Assembly: GCF_032452875.1 (NCBI RefSeq)
Contig: NC_083896.1
Coordinates: forward strand, 124,001 to 188,000
Source of the DNA: Bos javanicus
Lineage: Eukaryota; Chordata; Mammalia; Artiodactyla; Bovidae
Direction: 5' to 3'
Length of the DNA: 64,000 nucleotides
The translations under genes were made by a program, and so were the position numbers. A model generated the notes under the pieces. It was not told the DNA's origin. It worked only from the letters and a program-made list of their open reading frames with translations, and ran no database searches. Within the stretch, counting starts at the first letter, position 1; every line of letters begins with the position of its first letter. Shown here piece by piece: positions 1-10,762 of the stretch.

Positions 1-1540
1 GAGTCAATATATAATGAATAATGCAATAAATGAAATTAAAAACACTCTGGAGGCAACAAATAGTAGAATAACAGAGGCAGAAGATAGGATTAGTGAATTA
101 GAAGATAGAATGGTAGAAATAAATGAATCAGAGAGGATAAAAGAAAAACGAATTAAAAGAAATGAGGACAATCTCAGAGACCTCCAGGACAATATTAAAC
201 GCTACAACATTCGAGTCATAGGGGTTCCAGAAGAAGAAGACAAAAAGAAAGACCATGAGAAAATACTTGAGGAGATAATAGTGGAAAACTTCCCTAAACT
301 GGGGAAGGAAATAATCACCCAAGTCCAAGAAACCCAGAGAATCCCAAACAGGATAAACCCAAGGCGAAACACCCCAAGACACATATTAATCAAATTAACA
401 AAGATCAAACACAAAGAACAAATATTAAAAGCAGCAAGGGAAAAACAACAAATAACACACAAGGGAATTCCCATAAGGATAACAGCTGATCTTTCAATAG
501 AAACTCTTCAAGCCAGGAGGGAATGGCAAGACATACTTAAAATGATGAAAGAAAATAACCTACAGCCCAGATTATTGTACCCAGCAAGGATTTCATTCAA
601 GTATGAAGGAGAAATCAAAAGCTTCTCAGACAAGCAAAAGCTGAGAGAATTCTGCACCACCAAACCAGCTCTCCAACAAATACTAAAGGATATTCTCTAG
701 ACAGGAAACACAAAAATGGTGTATAAATTCGAACCCCAAACAATAAAGTTAATGGCAACGGGATCATACTTATCAGTAATTACCTTAAACATAAATGGGT
801 TGAATGCCCCAACCAAAAGACAAAGACTGGCTGAATGGATACAAAAACAAGACCCCTACATATGTTGTCTACAGGAGACCCACCTCAAAACAGGGGACAC
901 ATACAGACTGAAAGTGAAGGGATGGAAAAAGATTTTCCATGCAAATAGGGACCAAAAGAAAGCAGGAGTAGCAATACTCTTATCAGATAAAATAGACTTT
1001 AAAACAAAGGCTGTGAAAAGAGACAAAGAAGGTCACTACATAATGATCAAAGGATCAATCCAAGAAGAAGATATAACAATTATAAATATATATGCACCCA
1101 ACACGGGAGCGCTGCAGTATGTAAGACAAATGCTAACAAGTATGAAAGGAGAAATTAACAATAATACAATAATAGTGGGAGACTTTAATACCCCACTCAC
1201 ACCTATGGATAGATCAACTAAACAGAAAATTAACAAGGAAACACAAACTTTAAACGATACAATAGACCAGTTAGACCTAATTGATATCTATAGGACATTT
1301 CATCCCAAAACAATGAATTTCACCTTTTTCTCAAGCGCACATGGAACCTTCTCCAGGATAGATCACATCCTGGGCCATAAAGCTAGCCTTAGTAAATTCA
1401 AAAAAATAGAAATCATTCCAAGCATCTTTTCTGACCACAATGCAGTAAGATTAGATCTCAATTACAGGAGAAAAACTATTAAAAATTCCAACATATGGAG
1501 GATGAACAACACCCTGCTGAATAACCAACAAATCACAGAA
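1..1540 (+). mobile_element. L1 LINE fragment: ORF1 and 5' part of ORF2, 3' side missing
   Basis: A sense-strand L1 that enters from the left window edge. It carries the rest of ORF1, a short inter-ORF spacer and the first part of ORF2. L1 homology stops near 1,540, just after the endonuclease domain; the next bases belong to the duplicated segment shared with 18,757 onward. Loss of the 3' side is unusual, because L1 copies normally lose their 5' side during target-primed reverse transcription. I infer a later rearrangement. Both reading frames are open up to the break, so the copy is fairly young. Confidence 0.9.
2..700 (+). CDS. L1 ORF1p, C-terminal part (RNA-binding chaperone)
   Basis: ORF1p is the L1 trimeric RNA-binding chaperone that coats L1 RNA in cytoplasmic particles. 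The frame is open from the window edge to the TAG at 698-700, about 232 codons, against roughly 340 for a whole mammalian ORF1p, so about the first third lies outside. The N-terminal portion seen here is heptad-like (ITEAEDRISELEDRMVEI), the end of the coiled coil. It is followed by the RRM-like part (NIRVIGVPEE) and the C-terminal domain (KEQILKAAREKQQITHKG, then RREWQDILKMMKENN). The ATG at 14 is internal and not the true start. No frameshift or stop is seen. ORF2 follows after about 50 bases, the usual L1 spacing. It is not a host gene; whether it is expressed cannot be judged here. Confidence 0.8.
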   Translation, partial: SQYIMNNAINEIKNTLEATNSRITEAEDRISELEDRMVEINESERIKEKRIKRNEDNLRDLQDNIKRYNIRVIGVPEEEDKKKDHEKILEEIIVENFPKLGKEIITQVQETQRIPNRINPRRNTPRHILIKLTKIKHKEQILKAAREKQQITHKGIPIRITADLSIETLQARREWQDILKMMKENNLQPRLLYPARISFKYEGEIKSFSDKQKLREFCTTKPALQQILKDIL

Positions 1541-1552
1541 TCATTTCTTTAA
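752..1552 (+). pseudogene. L1 ORF2p endonuclease domain, truncated before reverse transcriptase
   Basis: The 5' part of L1 ORF2, encoding the APE-type endonuclease that nicks target DNA. The family start MATGSYLSV lies at 752; an in-frame ATG at 716 is upstream in the inter-ORF spacer. Expected active-site blocks are present in order: LNINGLN near the start, LQETHL with the catalytic Glu, IINIYAPN, VGDFNTPL, SRIDHILG and the terminal SDHNAVRL. The frame has no lesion across the domain but leaves L1 sequence at about 1,540 and meets a stop at 1,552 in unrelated DNA. The linker, reverse transcriptase and Cys-rich C terminus (about 1,000 residues) are missing, so it cannot retrotranspose. An isolated endonuclease-only ORF2 is unusual. 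Confidence 0.85.
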
Positions 1553-2596
1553 TATCTAGAGCTACTTGGCTACAGGATTTAAACATTACCTTCAAATTAA
1601 AATGTACAAAATTAAATTCAAGTTATATATATACACTTGCTGCAGATAAATATGAGTGATCAATGAAAGGATTTAAGGCATAAAATGTATTACATTAACA
1701 TAAAATTATGTGAAAAAAGTTGAGTGGGAATACAACGTTAAGGAATAAATGAAATAATTTTTGCTACTAAAGTTGAACTTGTATGTGTATATTAAAATGA
1801 ATTAAGGTGGATCTCAAATTGCTCTGGCATTGGATTTTCCTGGAAACAGTGAAGAAGTCATATTAGGATTTTACTTTTAAATGTTCCCTACTTCTGTTTC
1901 ACTAGAGATTATATCCTTTGCAACTATTTATATTGATGAAGAAATGTTTTAAATGTTAACTTAAACAGGTGTGAAATGTCATATAGTGGTTTTTTTGTTA
2001 TTAAGATAGTATTAATATGCATTTTGAAATGTGCACAAATGAATAATTTGAAAAGACATATAATTTAAAGAATTATTTTAAGGGGTAACCAAGCAGGAAT
2101 TTGAAGGTCTTTATATCCAACTGCACATAAGGACAATGAAAAAACAGCAGTCCAGAAATGTCTCTATTTGGTCTGGTTCAGGATCTTTCCACACTTCCTC
2201 CCACTGCCCTCCTTCTAGTCAAGGATCCAGATCTAACAGGTCCTCAGCTCCAACTCAATGTCCTACGTTACTGCTACACTCCTCCTCCCACGTGTGGCAC
2301 TCATTTCTTTCACACTTAATGACAATCATGTTGACTTGTCCCTGGGACCACCTCATGGAACTATCCTAGGCATCATCGTCCCCTGGCTCATGCTCCATGC
2401 CTCATTCTTGCCTCAAATCCCAGAAACTCTCAGACAATAGAAAGCCCAAGTTTAGGCCTAGTCCCTAAGCCCTTGTCTATCTATCATCATCTGAACTATT
2501 GCTATTAAGTTATGCATTTGCAGTTTTCAAAGTGCCTCCCTCTTTATACTTCCTCTTGCCCTCTACCACAACCTGCTGTGATCGATGAAGTAGAAG

Positions 2597-2645
2597 ATGG
2601 ATGGATGGATGGATGGATGGATGGATAGGTAGGTAGGTAGGTAGA
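2597..2645. repeat. Compound tetranucleotide repeat (GGAT)n(AGGT)n
   Basis: About seven GGAT units run into about four AGGT units. The matching tract in the second duplicate (19,814-19,853) is shorter and interrupted, so the locus changed length after duplication. Confidence 0.95.
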
Positions 2646-2760
2646 AAGAAGAAATTGGGGCTCAGAGGATTTAAACAGTTTGCCTGTGAGGACACAGCAA
2701 GAAATGGTGGAGTTAGTATTTGGAAGCGGGTCACCTGTCTTCAGACTCTTCGCCTTATGC
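2640..2760 (-). mobile_element. MIR SINE fragment
   Basis: The order GGGGCTCAGAGGATTTAAA, then a TTTGCCTGTGAGGACACAGC block, then CTTCAGACTC matches the reverse-oriented MIR pattern (gctcagagaggttaa, then ggtcacacagc). It also occurs in the second duplicate, so it predates the duplication. Confidence 0.55.
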
Positions 2761-4256
2761 ACGACATCACTGAACTCAAGTCCAAGGTCAAAGAAAACCA
2801 ATTGGAATCTTTTGAGCCTGGGGTGGCCCACTCAAACCTTATTGATCATGTAACCCTGGAGATAGTGGTGGGTGTTAGCATGTGGTCCTTGTCCGATGGC
2901 CACTGTCTGGGGCCTTCACACTTCATCCAGGTTCTCTGTCAGCCATTTGGAAAGGACTTACAGCTGGGGAAATGAACACATATGTGTACTTCCACGTACA
3001 GTGATGGGAGAAGATTACATAGTACAGGACATGATGGTGTGGAGCTAAGACAGCTGAGTATAAACAAACATTCACATCAAATTGGGCAAATTTTGCCACG
3101 AGTGGTGTTTTAGTCTGGATAACTGTATTGGAAATAAAACTTGGGTAGATGTCAAAATACCAGTCATCTAATTTTAGCTTTATTTTTAATTAAAGACACT
3201 GACTTTTAGAAACCAAGAGAATACTAAACCTGTTTCAATTTACCTCAAAGTGCCCAAATTAATAGTTATTTCTGGCTAAGTTGACTTCACCTATGCTTTT
3301 GTGTCATTTTTTGTAAGACTTTTAAAGATTTTTTCTTAAGTGCATTCAGACATACATTTTAAAAAATAATCACTCCTACTATGGAGCTTGATATTTTTAT
3401 TCTTCATTGTGAGGTATTTCATTTGAGGCTGAGCCCTTAAAACGTTTTATAGTTAGTTGGGATTTAGGGTCACAAAAAATTAAGACACAACTTTAGCAAC
3501 TAAACAACCACTGAACGACAGAGTAATTGATTCCCTAGAAGTTAAAGGAGTCGATCTGTAAGTCAGATACACAGTGAATAATTTTAGTTCACTTAGCACA
3601 CACAGGGCATAATTTACTAAAGAAAGGACTATGGCTTTATAAACAGCCGAAGGTTGCTCTCCAAGACCACCTGGAAGTTCAAGTGTGCACATGGCCAGGA
3701 GTTCAGCAACCTGGATTATTCTACCTGTCCTCGTGGATTGGCTCCAGCTATTTCCTTCTGAGCACAACTCAACATGCTTAGTAGTCAGGCTCACTGTCAG
3801 TGACCAACATGTGTAGATTGTCCAACAGGGAAGGGTGAAAGAGACCAGTATAAATTACCTCCCCTGGCATTTGGGGCAGGAAAGTCTATTTCTGTGAAAC
3901 TTTGCTGTACAGGAGAAACAGCATCCAGACCCTTGGTGTCTACATATCAATAATGCTTCTGCTTCTATTAGGAGGAATAAAAGTCACCTCTCCCAGAGTT
4001 TCAAATACTGAGGATCATTTTATTTTTAGTTGCCAGTGCTCAGAAAGGACACAGTGCTTCAGGGAGGTGGAGGGCTTGCCTGAGATCATAATGCAAATTA
4101 TTAATGATAAGTCAGAATATTTTCTGATATCTCTTGACTCTAAACACCCACCTACTACTATCCACGTGTGAATTTGGAATCAATTCACAGATTAATCTAC
4201 TATTTGTGGCCACTGTTTGTTAAGTGTTGTAATGTCCTGTGCCACAGATACTTGTG

Positions 4257-4455
4257 TGCATGCTCATTCACTAAGTTTTGTCCAACTCTCTGCAAGCCCA
4301 TGGACTGTGGCCTGCCAGGTTCCTCTGTCCATGAGATTTATCAGGCAAAAATACTGGAGTCAGTGCCCATTCCCTCCTCCAGGGCATCTTCCTGAGCTCT
4401 CCTACATCTCCTGTATTGGCAGGCAGATTCTTTACCATTTTGCTACCTGGAAAGC
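4257..4455 (-). mobile_element. Bov-tA SINE, reverse orientation
   Basis: Diverged reverse complement of Bov-tA: TTGTCCAACTCTCTGCAAGC, then CATGGACTGTGGCCTGCCAG, then the tRNA-like head ending near GCAGATTCTTTACCATTTTG. The same insertion is in copy 2 at 21,760-21,953, so it predates the duplication. Confidence 0.85.
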
Positions 4456-5869
4456 CTTCAAAGATGCTAATGGTATTTTATTAGTGTGATTTGATATCTA
4501 TTTATAGTGTAAGGCACTAGAAACAGAATATAAGCTATAGAAGAAAAATTTAAGTTGCAATCTATTCTGAAAGTATTTGGAAAAAAAAAAAAAAGATCAG
4601 GAATGGATAGAACACAACTGTGCCCAGACTGACAGCTTTGGGAGGAGTAGGATACTCCATTCTGGAGTATTCTGGAATATTCTACATGTGCCCCAGTGCC
4701 AAGCACCAAGCCTGGCTCAAAGCTGACAGCCAGCCAGAGTGTGTTCATCCAGACTGAAGCACATGTATGTTTGCATTTGAGCTGCTCTCTTAGTTCATCG
4801 AAAGGAGTATCTTAGAGTTTTTCATTTCTGATTCCTCCAAGGGTTCCTTTCAGGCTCCCCTGGATTATTGGAAGGAAAATGGATCCTGAAAGTAGCCCAG
4901 GTAAGTGGGAACTCAGAAGGCATGAGTTCTTGCCTTGAAGTTCAGAACCTTGAAGCAGCCTTACAAGATGTGGCCAGGATAAGCTGCGAGTGCTACTGGG
5001 CTGGTGTGTAGAAGAGACCCCTGGCCAGCTCATCAATCATCATGCCCAGGAGCTCTAGCATCCAGAGCAAGGCGCTGGCTCCGAGCTGGAGCTGTGGGAG
5101 CTTCTTCCGCATTATTGTTTCTAACCTGCTGATGCAGGCTGCATGTAAGTACAAGGAAAGGAGCGACTTGGGTTCACATGAAACCCACCTGAGCACCCCA
5201 GCCTGCTGCTGCCTTCCAAGAAGAGATGTGGCAGCTCTGCTGCTGAGCCTCAACAAGTCCTCTACATGTGTTTGTGATAGGAGCTTCCTCTTCCAGAACA
5301 CAGATACTGTTGGATGTTTGTTTTCCTGATACAATCAACTTGTATTCTTCCCAGCAGAGCGCCTTTACAGCCCTAGGCTTCTGTTTCTCTGGATTGTGGA
5401 AACACCACTATCCTTTTCAGCTCTCCTTGGAAGTCCATTAGATACCTCCTAGAGAGGAAAGCTATTGCTTGGGGTTCTAAGTGGATCCAGGAGAGGAGTA
5501 GGGTGGTGTGGGCACAGATGATACATGCACCAGTTTCACCAAATGAGACAATGAAGAATGACCACAATGTCAAATGATACGCCTCTGGAAATCATAGCTG
5601 GCTACAGGATTCAGTTTAAGAAATGGCTTTGCAACATGTTCAAAGTGTGGCAAGTCCTCAGGATTCTGAGCCCAGTATTTTCTGGCTACTCAATGACATG
5701 GGAAAGGAGGGGGAAATGTTCTAATGTGAAAGAAATGTAAAAGAGACCTAAGTCACATAATAGTAACTCTACATAGTGTCTCAAGGAAGCCTATGGTAAG
5801 AAAAAGCTTTTTAGGTATTTAAGGAACTTTTGGATATTTGAGAACAAATAGGAATTTGTGTGTATCTGC

Positions 5870-6290
5870 TAGGTTATCAGATTTTTTGATATATAATTTT
5901 TCATCGAAGTCTCTAATGATCCTCTGTTCTTGTACCTTATCATTTGTAATGTCTTCTCCTTCATTCAGAATTTTATTTCAGTCCTTTCTTTTCCTTGACG
6001 AGTCTAGCTAAAGATGTGTTTATGTTAAAAAAAAAAAGATTTTATTAGTTTCATTGATTTTATGGTTTTTTTTTTTTTTTTTTTTAGTTTCTATTTCATT
6101 TATTTCCATTCTGTTTTTGCCTTCCTTATATTAACTTTGGGCTTGGTATGTTCTTATTTTTCTGGTTCCTTATCAAGTTGCTTATCTGAGAGAATTCTTT
6201 TTTCTTAATGTACACATTTATTGTTATAAACTTTCCTCTGAGAACTTCTTTTGCTCCATCCCTTAAGTTTTGGTGGTATTCATTTTCTTT
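5870..6290 (-). mobile_element. Old L1 ORF2 fragment, reverse orientation
   Basis: The top strand reads as the reverse complement of the L1 ORF2 linker region between endonuclease and reverse transcriptase (runs such as TTAGTTTCATTGATTTTATG and TTTCTATTTCATTTATTTCC, with the typical Asn/Lys-poor complement). Poly-T runs at 6,065-6,085 break it further. It is shared with 23,385-23,790 in the second duplicate and has no usable frame. Confidence 0.65.
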
Positions 6291-6305
6291 TTCTCTCTCT
6301 CTCTT

Positions 6306-8747
6306 TTTTAAAATTTAAATTTCTAAACAATATCTTGATGAGCAGTTGTAGACTGTTTCTAAATTTATAGATAAATCAAATATTTAAAAAGAGTAAATGA
6401 AGCTCACTTTTGTCTCCATCTTGACATCACCTGGATGAATGATGACTGAGATAGCAATGATGGGGAGTCTTTAAATTGCAACTAGTTCATTGTGTAGTCA
6501 TTGTGATTAAAATATCCATTTCTGTCAGTGCACATGGGTTTATCATTTTTATAGTGTTTTCATGATGTTTATGGTGCAGATAAAAGTAGCCCTTGTTAAA
6601 TGCAGTCTCAAACTGTTTTCTCATTTGACTTATTGCCATCATAAACGAGCAGTCCAAGGTTTCTTCAACAGCACTGCAGCTATGTTGGGTCTTAGTATGT
6701 GAGAGTCGTGAAACTGGAGGACGTGCTTTAGCTGTGTGGTCACAGCGGGCCTCTGAACACATCATCCCAGTCAGACACTTCCCCATGCAGGCCTAAGGGG
6801 ATGAAGCAAATGCCTGACCCCTGTCCCAGGGGCAGGCTGCCTACTGCACACCCAAGTTCATGGTGCTGTGGGCACCTACATCTTTTCAAAGAAGAGATTT
6901 GGAACCAAGCAAGCACTTCTTAGTTCCTTGTCCCAAACTCACCCGTTAGATAAATCTCCTCTCTTCTCATCTGGAGGGTAGGAGTATAAGTCCTTGCCTT
7001 GAAACTTCAGGCTGAGGAAATGAAGTTCAACTGTAATTTCTGACAAGATTTAGCTTACAATTGAGATTACACTCATGCTTTTTGTATGTACCAACTAACG
7101 ATGAGAGCTTTGGATAGACGTATGCTAGACAGTAAAGAGAGATCTGTTGCGTGTTTTAAATTTTGTCCTAAATAACCCAAAATGTGGATAATTCATTTGT
7201 TGACTCATTTTAAGAAACCAGGCTTTATCTGGAGGAAGCAAACCTCCTTTTAAGGATGAACATCTTCAGTTTTGGCCTGCTTAAGTCAAATAAAGATTTT
7301 CTCCTTCAAGTTCCCTATCCTGTGTTTAAAAAAAAATTCATGCTTTATAAATTAAATATATCCACTTCTCCAAAGCAGTTTGATATTAATTTATTCTAAT
7401 TCATGCCTTTAAAGCATATGATTAGTTAGAAAGCTACTACATCATGTCATGCCACAAGTTTATTGAACTATAAACAATGTTTTACATATTCATTTTCTCT
7501 ATGTTATAGTTAAAAATCTATGTGTTTTTCTTAATCTGAGGAAGCAGCTGGCATAGGACTCAGTAAGAAGGCCATTGGCTTTGTTACTTCTTTTGTAGAA
7601 TTCAGAAATTTGACTAAATCAATGAGTCTCATACCTTACAAAAAGTTCCCCCCCCCCCCTCAAAGAACAACCTTTCTTTAAAAAAAAAAAAAAAACACCT
7701 TTTCCATGGAATCATATTGTATAAAATAGAGACAAGTATAGAGCCCTTTAGCTAAAGGCACGACCAGAGACCCTGCAGCTGTGATTTCTCTGTTCTTCAA
7801 CTCTGCAGTGATCCCTGTGGGACCTTCTACTTTTATGGGACATAGTTTGCAAACTAACAGTTATGAGAGAATCCTTCTCATTAAACATCTTTAGAATTAA
7901 AACTTGCTGGTACCTTGTTTTCTTGTGTATAATTTTCTCACCTTTGTGTGTTTTTGTTAAATAGAAAAGGTTAAAGAAAATCACAGATGTGTTCTCCTCA
8001 TTAACAGTTTGATTTCAAACTACTTCCTCCACTGGAACTCGATCCTCACCTAGAAATCAAAATAAAGGCCTCGGAAGTATATATTTAGAGCTGGAGCTTT
8101 TAGGGAAGAAGATACTAATCTTGTGGGTCATTTCTAGGACTATGCATGATTCCCTAATTCTCTGAAATTGTGTGTTCTCAATAGACTGGTATTTATTGTA
8201 CATTTTATCAGATTAAATAGCATTCCATATATATGTTCTCTGTTATCTAAAAGTAGAATAAGTGGGAATTCAATTTCTTTTATTTATGTGATTATTTTTC
8301 TACTTAAGTAATCTTCAAGTTAGGTCTAGTCTCTAAAAGTATTATTTAAATGTCACATTTTGTCAGTTCTGTGTCATTCCTATGACAATATCTTTTGCTT
8401 AACTTAAACATAAATAATATTTGATTTATTTCAGATGCAGCAGGAATTGGTCAGGAGTATAACTAGAGAACTAACAAAAGGTATGTTGCCAAAACTTATG
8501 AATTAAATTTAGACATTGATTTCTGAAATACACTGAAAACAATAAATGGCACCTTTCGCCATTGTTTGGATAACAGATTCTATGTTAAATGATTTTTCTT
8601 AGACACAGCTAAAGAAAAATGTGAACGCATGAGCAGTCATAGTAAAAAATATCCTTCTTCCTCATTTATTCATCATTTTCCATAGCTTTAAAAAAATCTC
8701 AAAATGTCTATGTAGTTCTTGTTGGTTGTTTATTATTATTTTTGTTT
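6306..8747. other. Unassigned intergenic or intronic DNA
   Basis: No repeat family or gene recognised. Contains a poly-C run at about 7,650-7,659 followed by a poly-A run near 7,681-7,696, AT-rich patches, and one exon-like patch at 8,435-8,480 listed separately. The antisense 99-codon frame at 6,487-6,786 shows no domain. Confidence 0.5.
8435..8480 (+). other. Exon-like patch (AG acceptor, 46 nt, consensus GT donor)
   Basis: A pyrimidine-containing TTTATTTCAG precedes ATGCAG, and 46 bases later AAAAG is followed by GTATGT, a strong donor. One phase is open across the patch (MQQELVRSITRELTK); the other two contain stops. No protein family is recognised and no neighbouring exons were found. 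Such matches occur by chance in long introns. Confidence 0.12.
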
Positions 8748-8882
8748 TTAAAAAATATTTATTTATTTTAATTGGAGGCTTATTACTTTACAGTATTGTG
8801 GTGGCTTTTGCCATACATTGACATGAATCAGCCATGGGTGTTCATGTATCTGCCCATCCTGTATCTCACCCCCCCCCCCACC
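8748..8882 (-). mobile_element. L1 3' UTR fragment, reverse orientation
   Basis: The run TTTATTTTAATTGGAGGC, then TTACTTTACAGTATTGTGGT, then GCCATACATTGACATGAATC is the reverse complement of the ruminant L1 3' end. It ends in a poly-C run at about 8,870-8,879. Confidence 0.8.
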
Positions 8883-9223
8883 TCCAAAGGACTCTGTAGT
8901 TTTTTCTAGCACCACAATTTGAAAGCATCCTTCCACTTTGAGGAACCTCAGTCTTTGCTCTGACACCTGTTAACTGCTGATGCCCCTGTACATTATGGAG
9001 GGTAAGCAGTTGTATTCAAAGTTACTGATTTAAATACTAATCACATCTAAAATACACCTTCACAGAAACATCTAAACTGGTGTTTGACCTAACAGCTGGG
9101 ATCATATTCTATCCAAGTTGACAGATTAATTAACCATCACACTGGGCAGATATTTAAACTATCAATTTTAAGGAGAATATTGAAATCGCCTAGTATTCCT
9201 CCAGTTCCAGGCTAGGTTTTTAA
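8883..9223. other. Unassigned spacer
   Basis: No repeat or gene recognised between the L1 end and the BovB start. Confidence 0.5.
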
Positions 9224-10753
9224 TCCCGATGGTGTGGTCACTGACCTAGAGCCAGACATCCTGGAATGTGAAGTCAAATGCGCCTTAGAAAGCATCACTA
9301 TGAACAAAGCTAGTGGAGGTGATGGAATTCCAGTTGAGCTATTTTAAATCCTGAAAGATGATCCTGTGAAACTGTTGCACTCAATATGCCAGCAAATCTG
9401 GAAAACTCAGCAGTGGCCACAGGACTGGAAAAGGTCAGTTTTCATTCCAATCCCAAAGAAAGGCAATGCCAAAGAATGCTAAAACTACCACACAATTGCA
9501 CTCATCTCACATGCTAGTGAAGTCATGCTCAAAATTCTCCAAGCCAGGCTTCAGCAATATGTGAAGCGTGAACTTCCTGATGTTCAAGCTGGTTTTAGAA
9601 AAGGCAGAGGAACCAGAGATCAAATTGCCAGCATCCGCTGGATCATGGAAAAGGCAAGAGAGTTCCAGAAAAACATCTATTTCTGCTTTATTGGCTATGA
9701 CAAAGCCTTTGACTATGTGGATCACAATAAACTGTGGAAAAGTCTTCAAGAGATGGGAATACCAGACCACCTGATCTGCCTCTTGAGAAATTTGTATGCA
9801 GGTCAGGAAGCAACAGTTAGAACTGGACATGGAACAACAGACTCATTCCAAATAGGAAAAGAGTTCGTCAAGGCTGTATATTGTCACCCTGCTTATTTAA
9901 CTTATATGCACAGTACATCATGAGAAATGCTGCACTGGAAGAAGCACAAGCTGGAATCAAGATTTCCGGGAGAAATATCATTAACCTCAGATATGCAGAT
10001 GACACCACCCTTATGGCAGAAAGTGAAGAGGAACTAAAAAGCCTCCTGATGAAAGTGAGAGAGGAGAGTGAAAAAGTTGGCTGAAAGCTCAACATTCAGA
10101 AAACGAAGATCATGGCATCTGGTCCCATCACGTCATGGGAAATAGATGGGGCAACAGTGTCAGACTTTATTTTGGGGGGCTCGAAAATCACTGCAGATGG
10201 TGACTGCAGCCATGAAATTAAAAGACGCTTACTCCTTGAAAGGAAAGTTATGACCAACCTAGATAGCATATTCAAAAGCAGAGACATTACCTTGCCAACA
10301 AAGGTTCATCTAGTCAAGGCTATGGTTTTTCCTGTGGTCACGTATGGATGTGAGAGTTGGACTATGAAGAAGGCTGAGCACCGAAGAATTGATGCTTTTG
10401 AACTGTGGTGTTGGAGAAGACTCTTGAGAGTCCCTTGGACTGCAAGGAGATCCAACCAGTCCATTCTGAAGGAGATCTGCCCTGGGATTTCTTTGGAAGG
10501 AATGATGCTAAAGCTGAAACTCCAGTACTTTGGCCACCTCATGCGAAGAGTTGACTCATTGGAAAAGACTCTGATGCTGGGAGGGATTGGGGGCAGAAGG
10601 AGAAGGGGACGACAGAGGATGAGATGGCTGGATGGCATCACTGACTCGATGGACGTGAGTCTGAGTGAACTCCGGGAGTTGGTGATGGACAGGGAGGCCT
10701 GGCATGCTGCGATTCATGGGGTCATGAAGAGTTGGACACGACTGAGTGACTGA
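9224..10753 (+). pseudogene. BovB reverse transcriptase and C-terminal region, broken
   Basis: Encodes the RTE-type reverse transcriptase that copies BovB RNA at the target site. Recognisable blocks are PDVQAGFRKGRGTRDQIA, the YDKAFDYVDHNKLW palm block, and the catalytic YADD at 9,992-10,003 (RYADDTTLMAES). The C-terminal part then runs through YGCESWTMKKAEHRRIDAF to GVMKSWTRLSD and a stop at 10,753. The reading is split: early stops lie at about 9,345 and 9,481, a one-base loss near 9,865 breaks the frame between the palm block and YADD, and a TGA sits at 10,082. The catalytic motif survives but the protein cannot be made whole. Confidence 0.88.
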
Positions 10754-10762
10754 ACTGAACTG
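9224..10762 (+). mobile_element. BovB (RTE) LINE, 5'-truncated
   Basis: Starts inside the ORF at the block reading CACTGACCTAGAGCCAGACA and runs to the BovB 3' end, which closes in repeats of GAACT. This matches 35,808-37,330 almost line by line, placing both in one young subfamily. The 5' half, including the endonuclease, is absent, the usual outcome of incomplete reverse transcription. Its 3' end directly abuts an L1 fragment. Confidence 0.93.

Larger units (their letters stand above)
1541..6305. repeat. Segmental duplication, copy 1
   Basis: This stretch aligns base for base in the same orientation with 18,757-23,832. Both start at a shared TTCTTTAATATCTAGAGCTA and end in a CT-rich run near 6,300 and 23,830. 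On the lines I compared by eye identity is roughly 88-90 percent, with small indels throughout. Both copies hold the same older insertions: a MIR piece, a GGAT/AGGT tract, a reverse Bov-tA and a reverse L1 fragment. Copy 1 lacks the Bov-A2 SINE of copy 2. No gene is recognised. Conserved antisense frames around 5,000-5,330 show no known domain. Confidence 0.9.

Noticed and set aside
14..1552. Intact L1 able to move
   Set aside because: ORF1 and the endonuclease are open, but reverse transcriptase, C-terminal domain and 3' UTR are missing.
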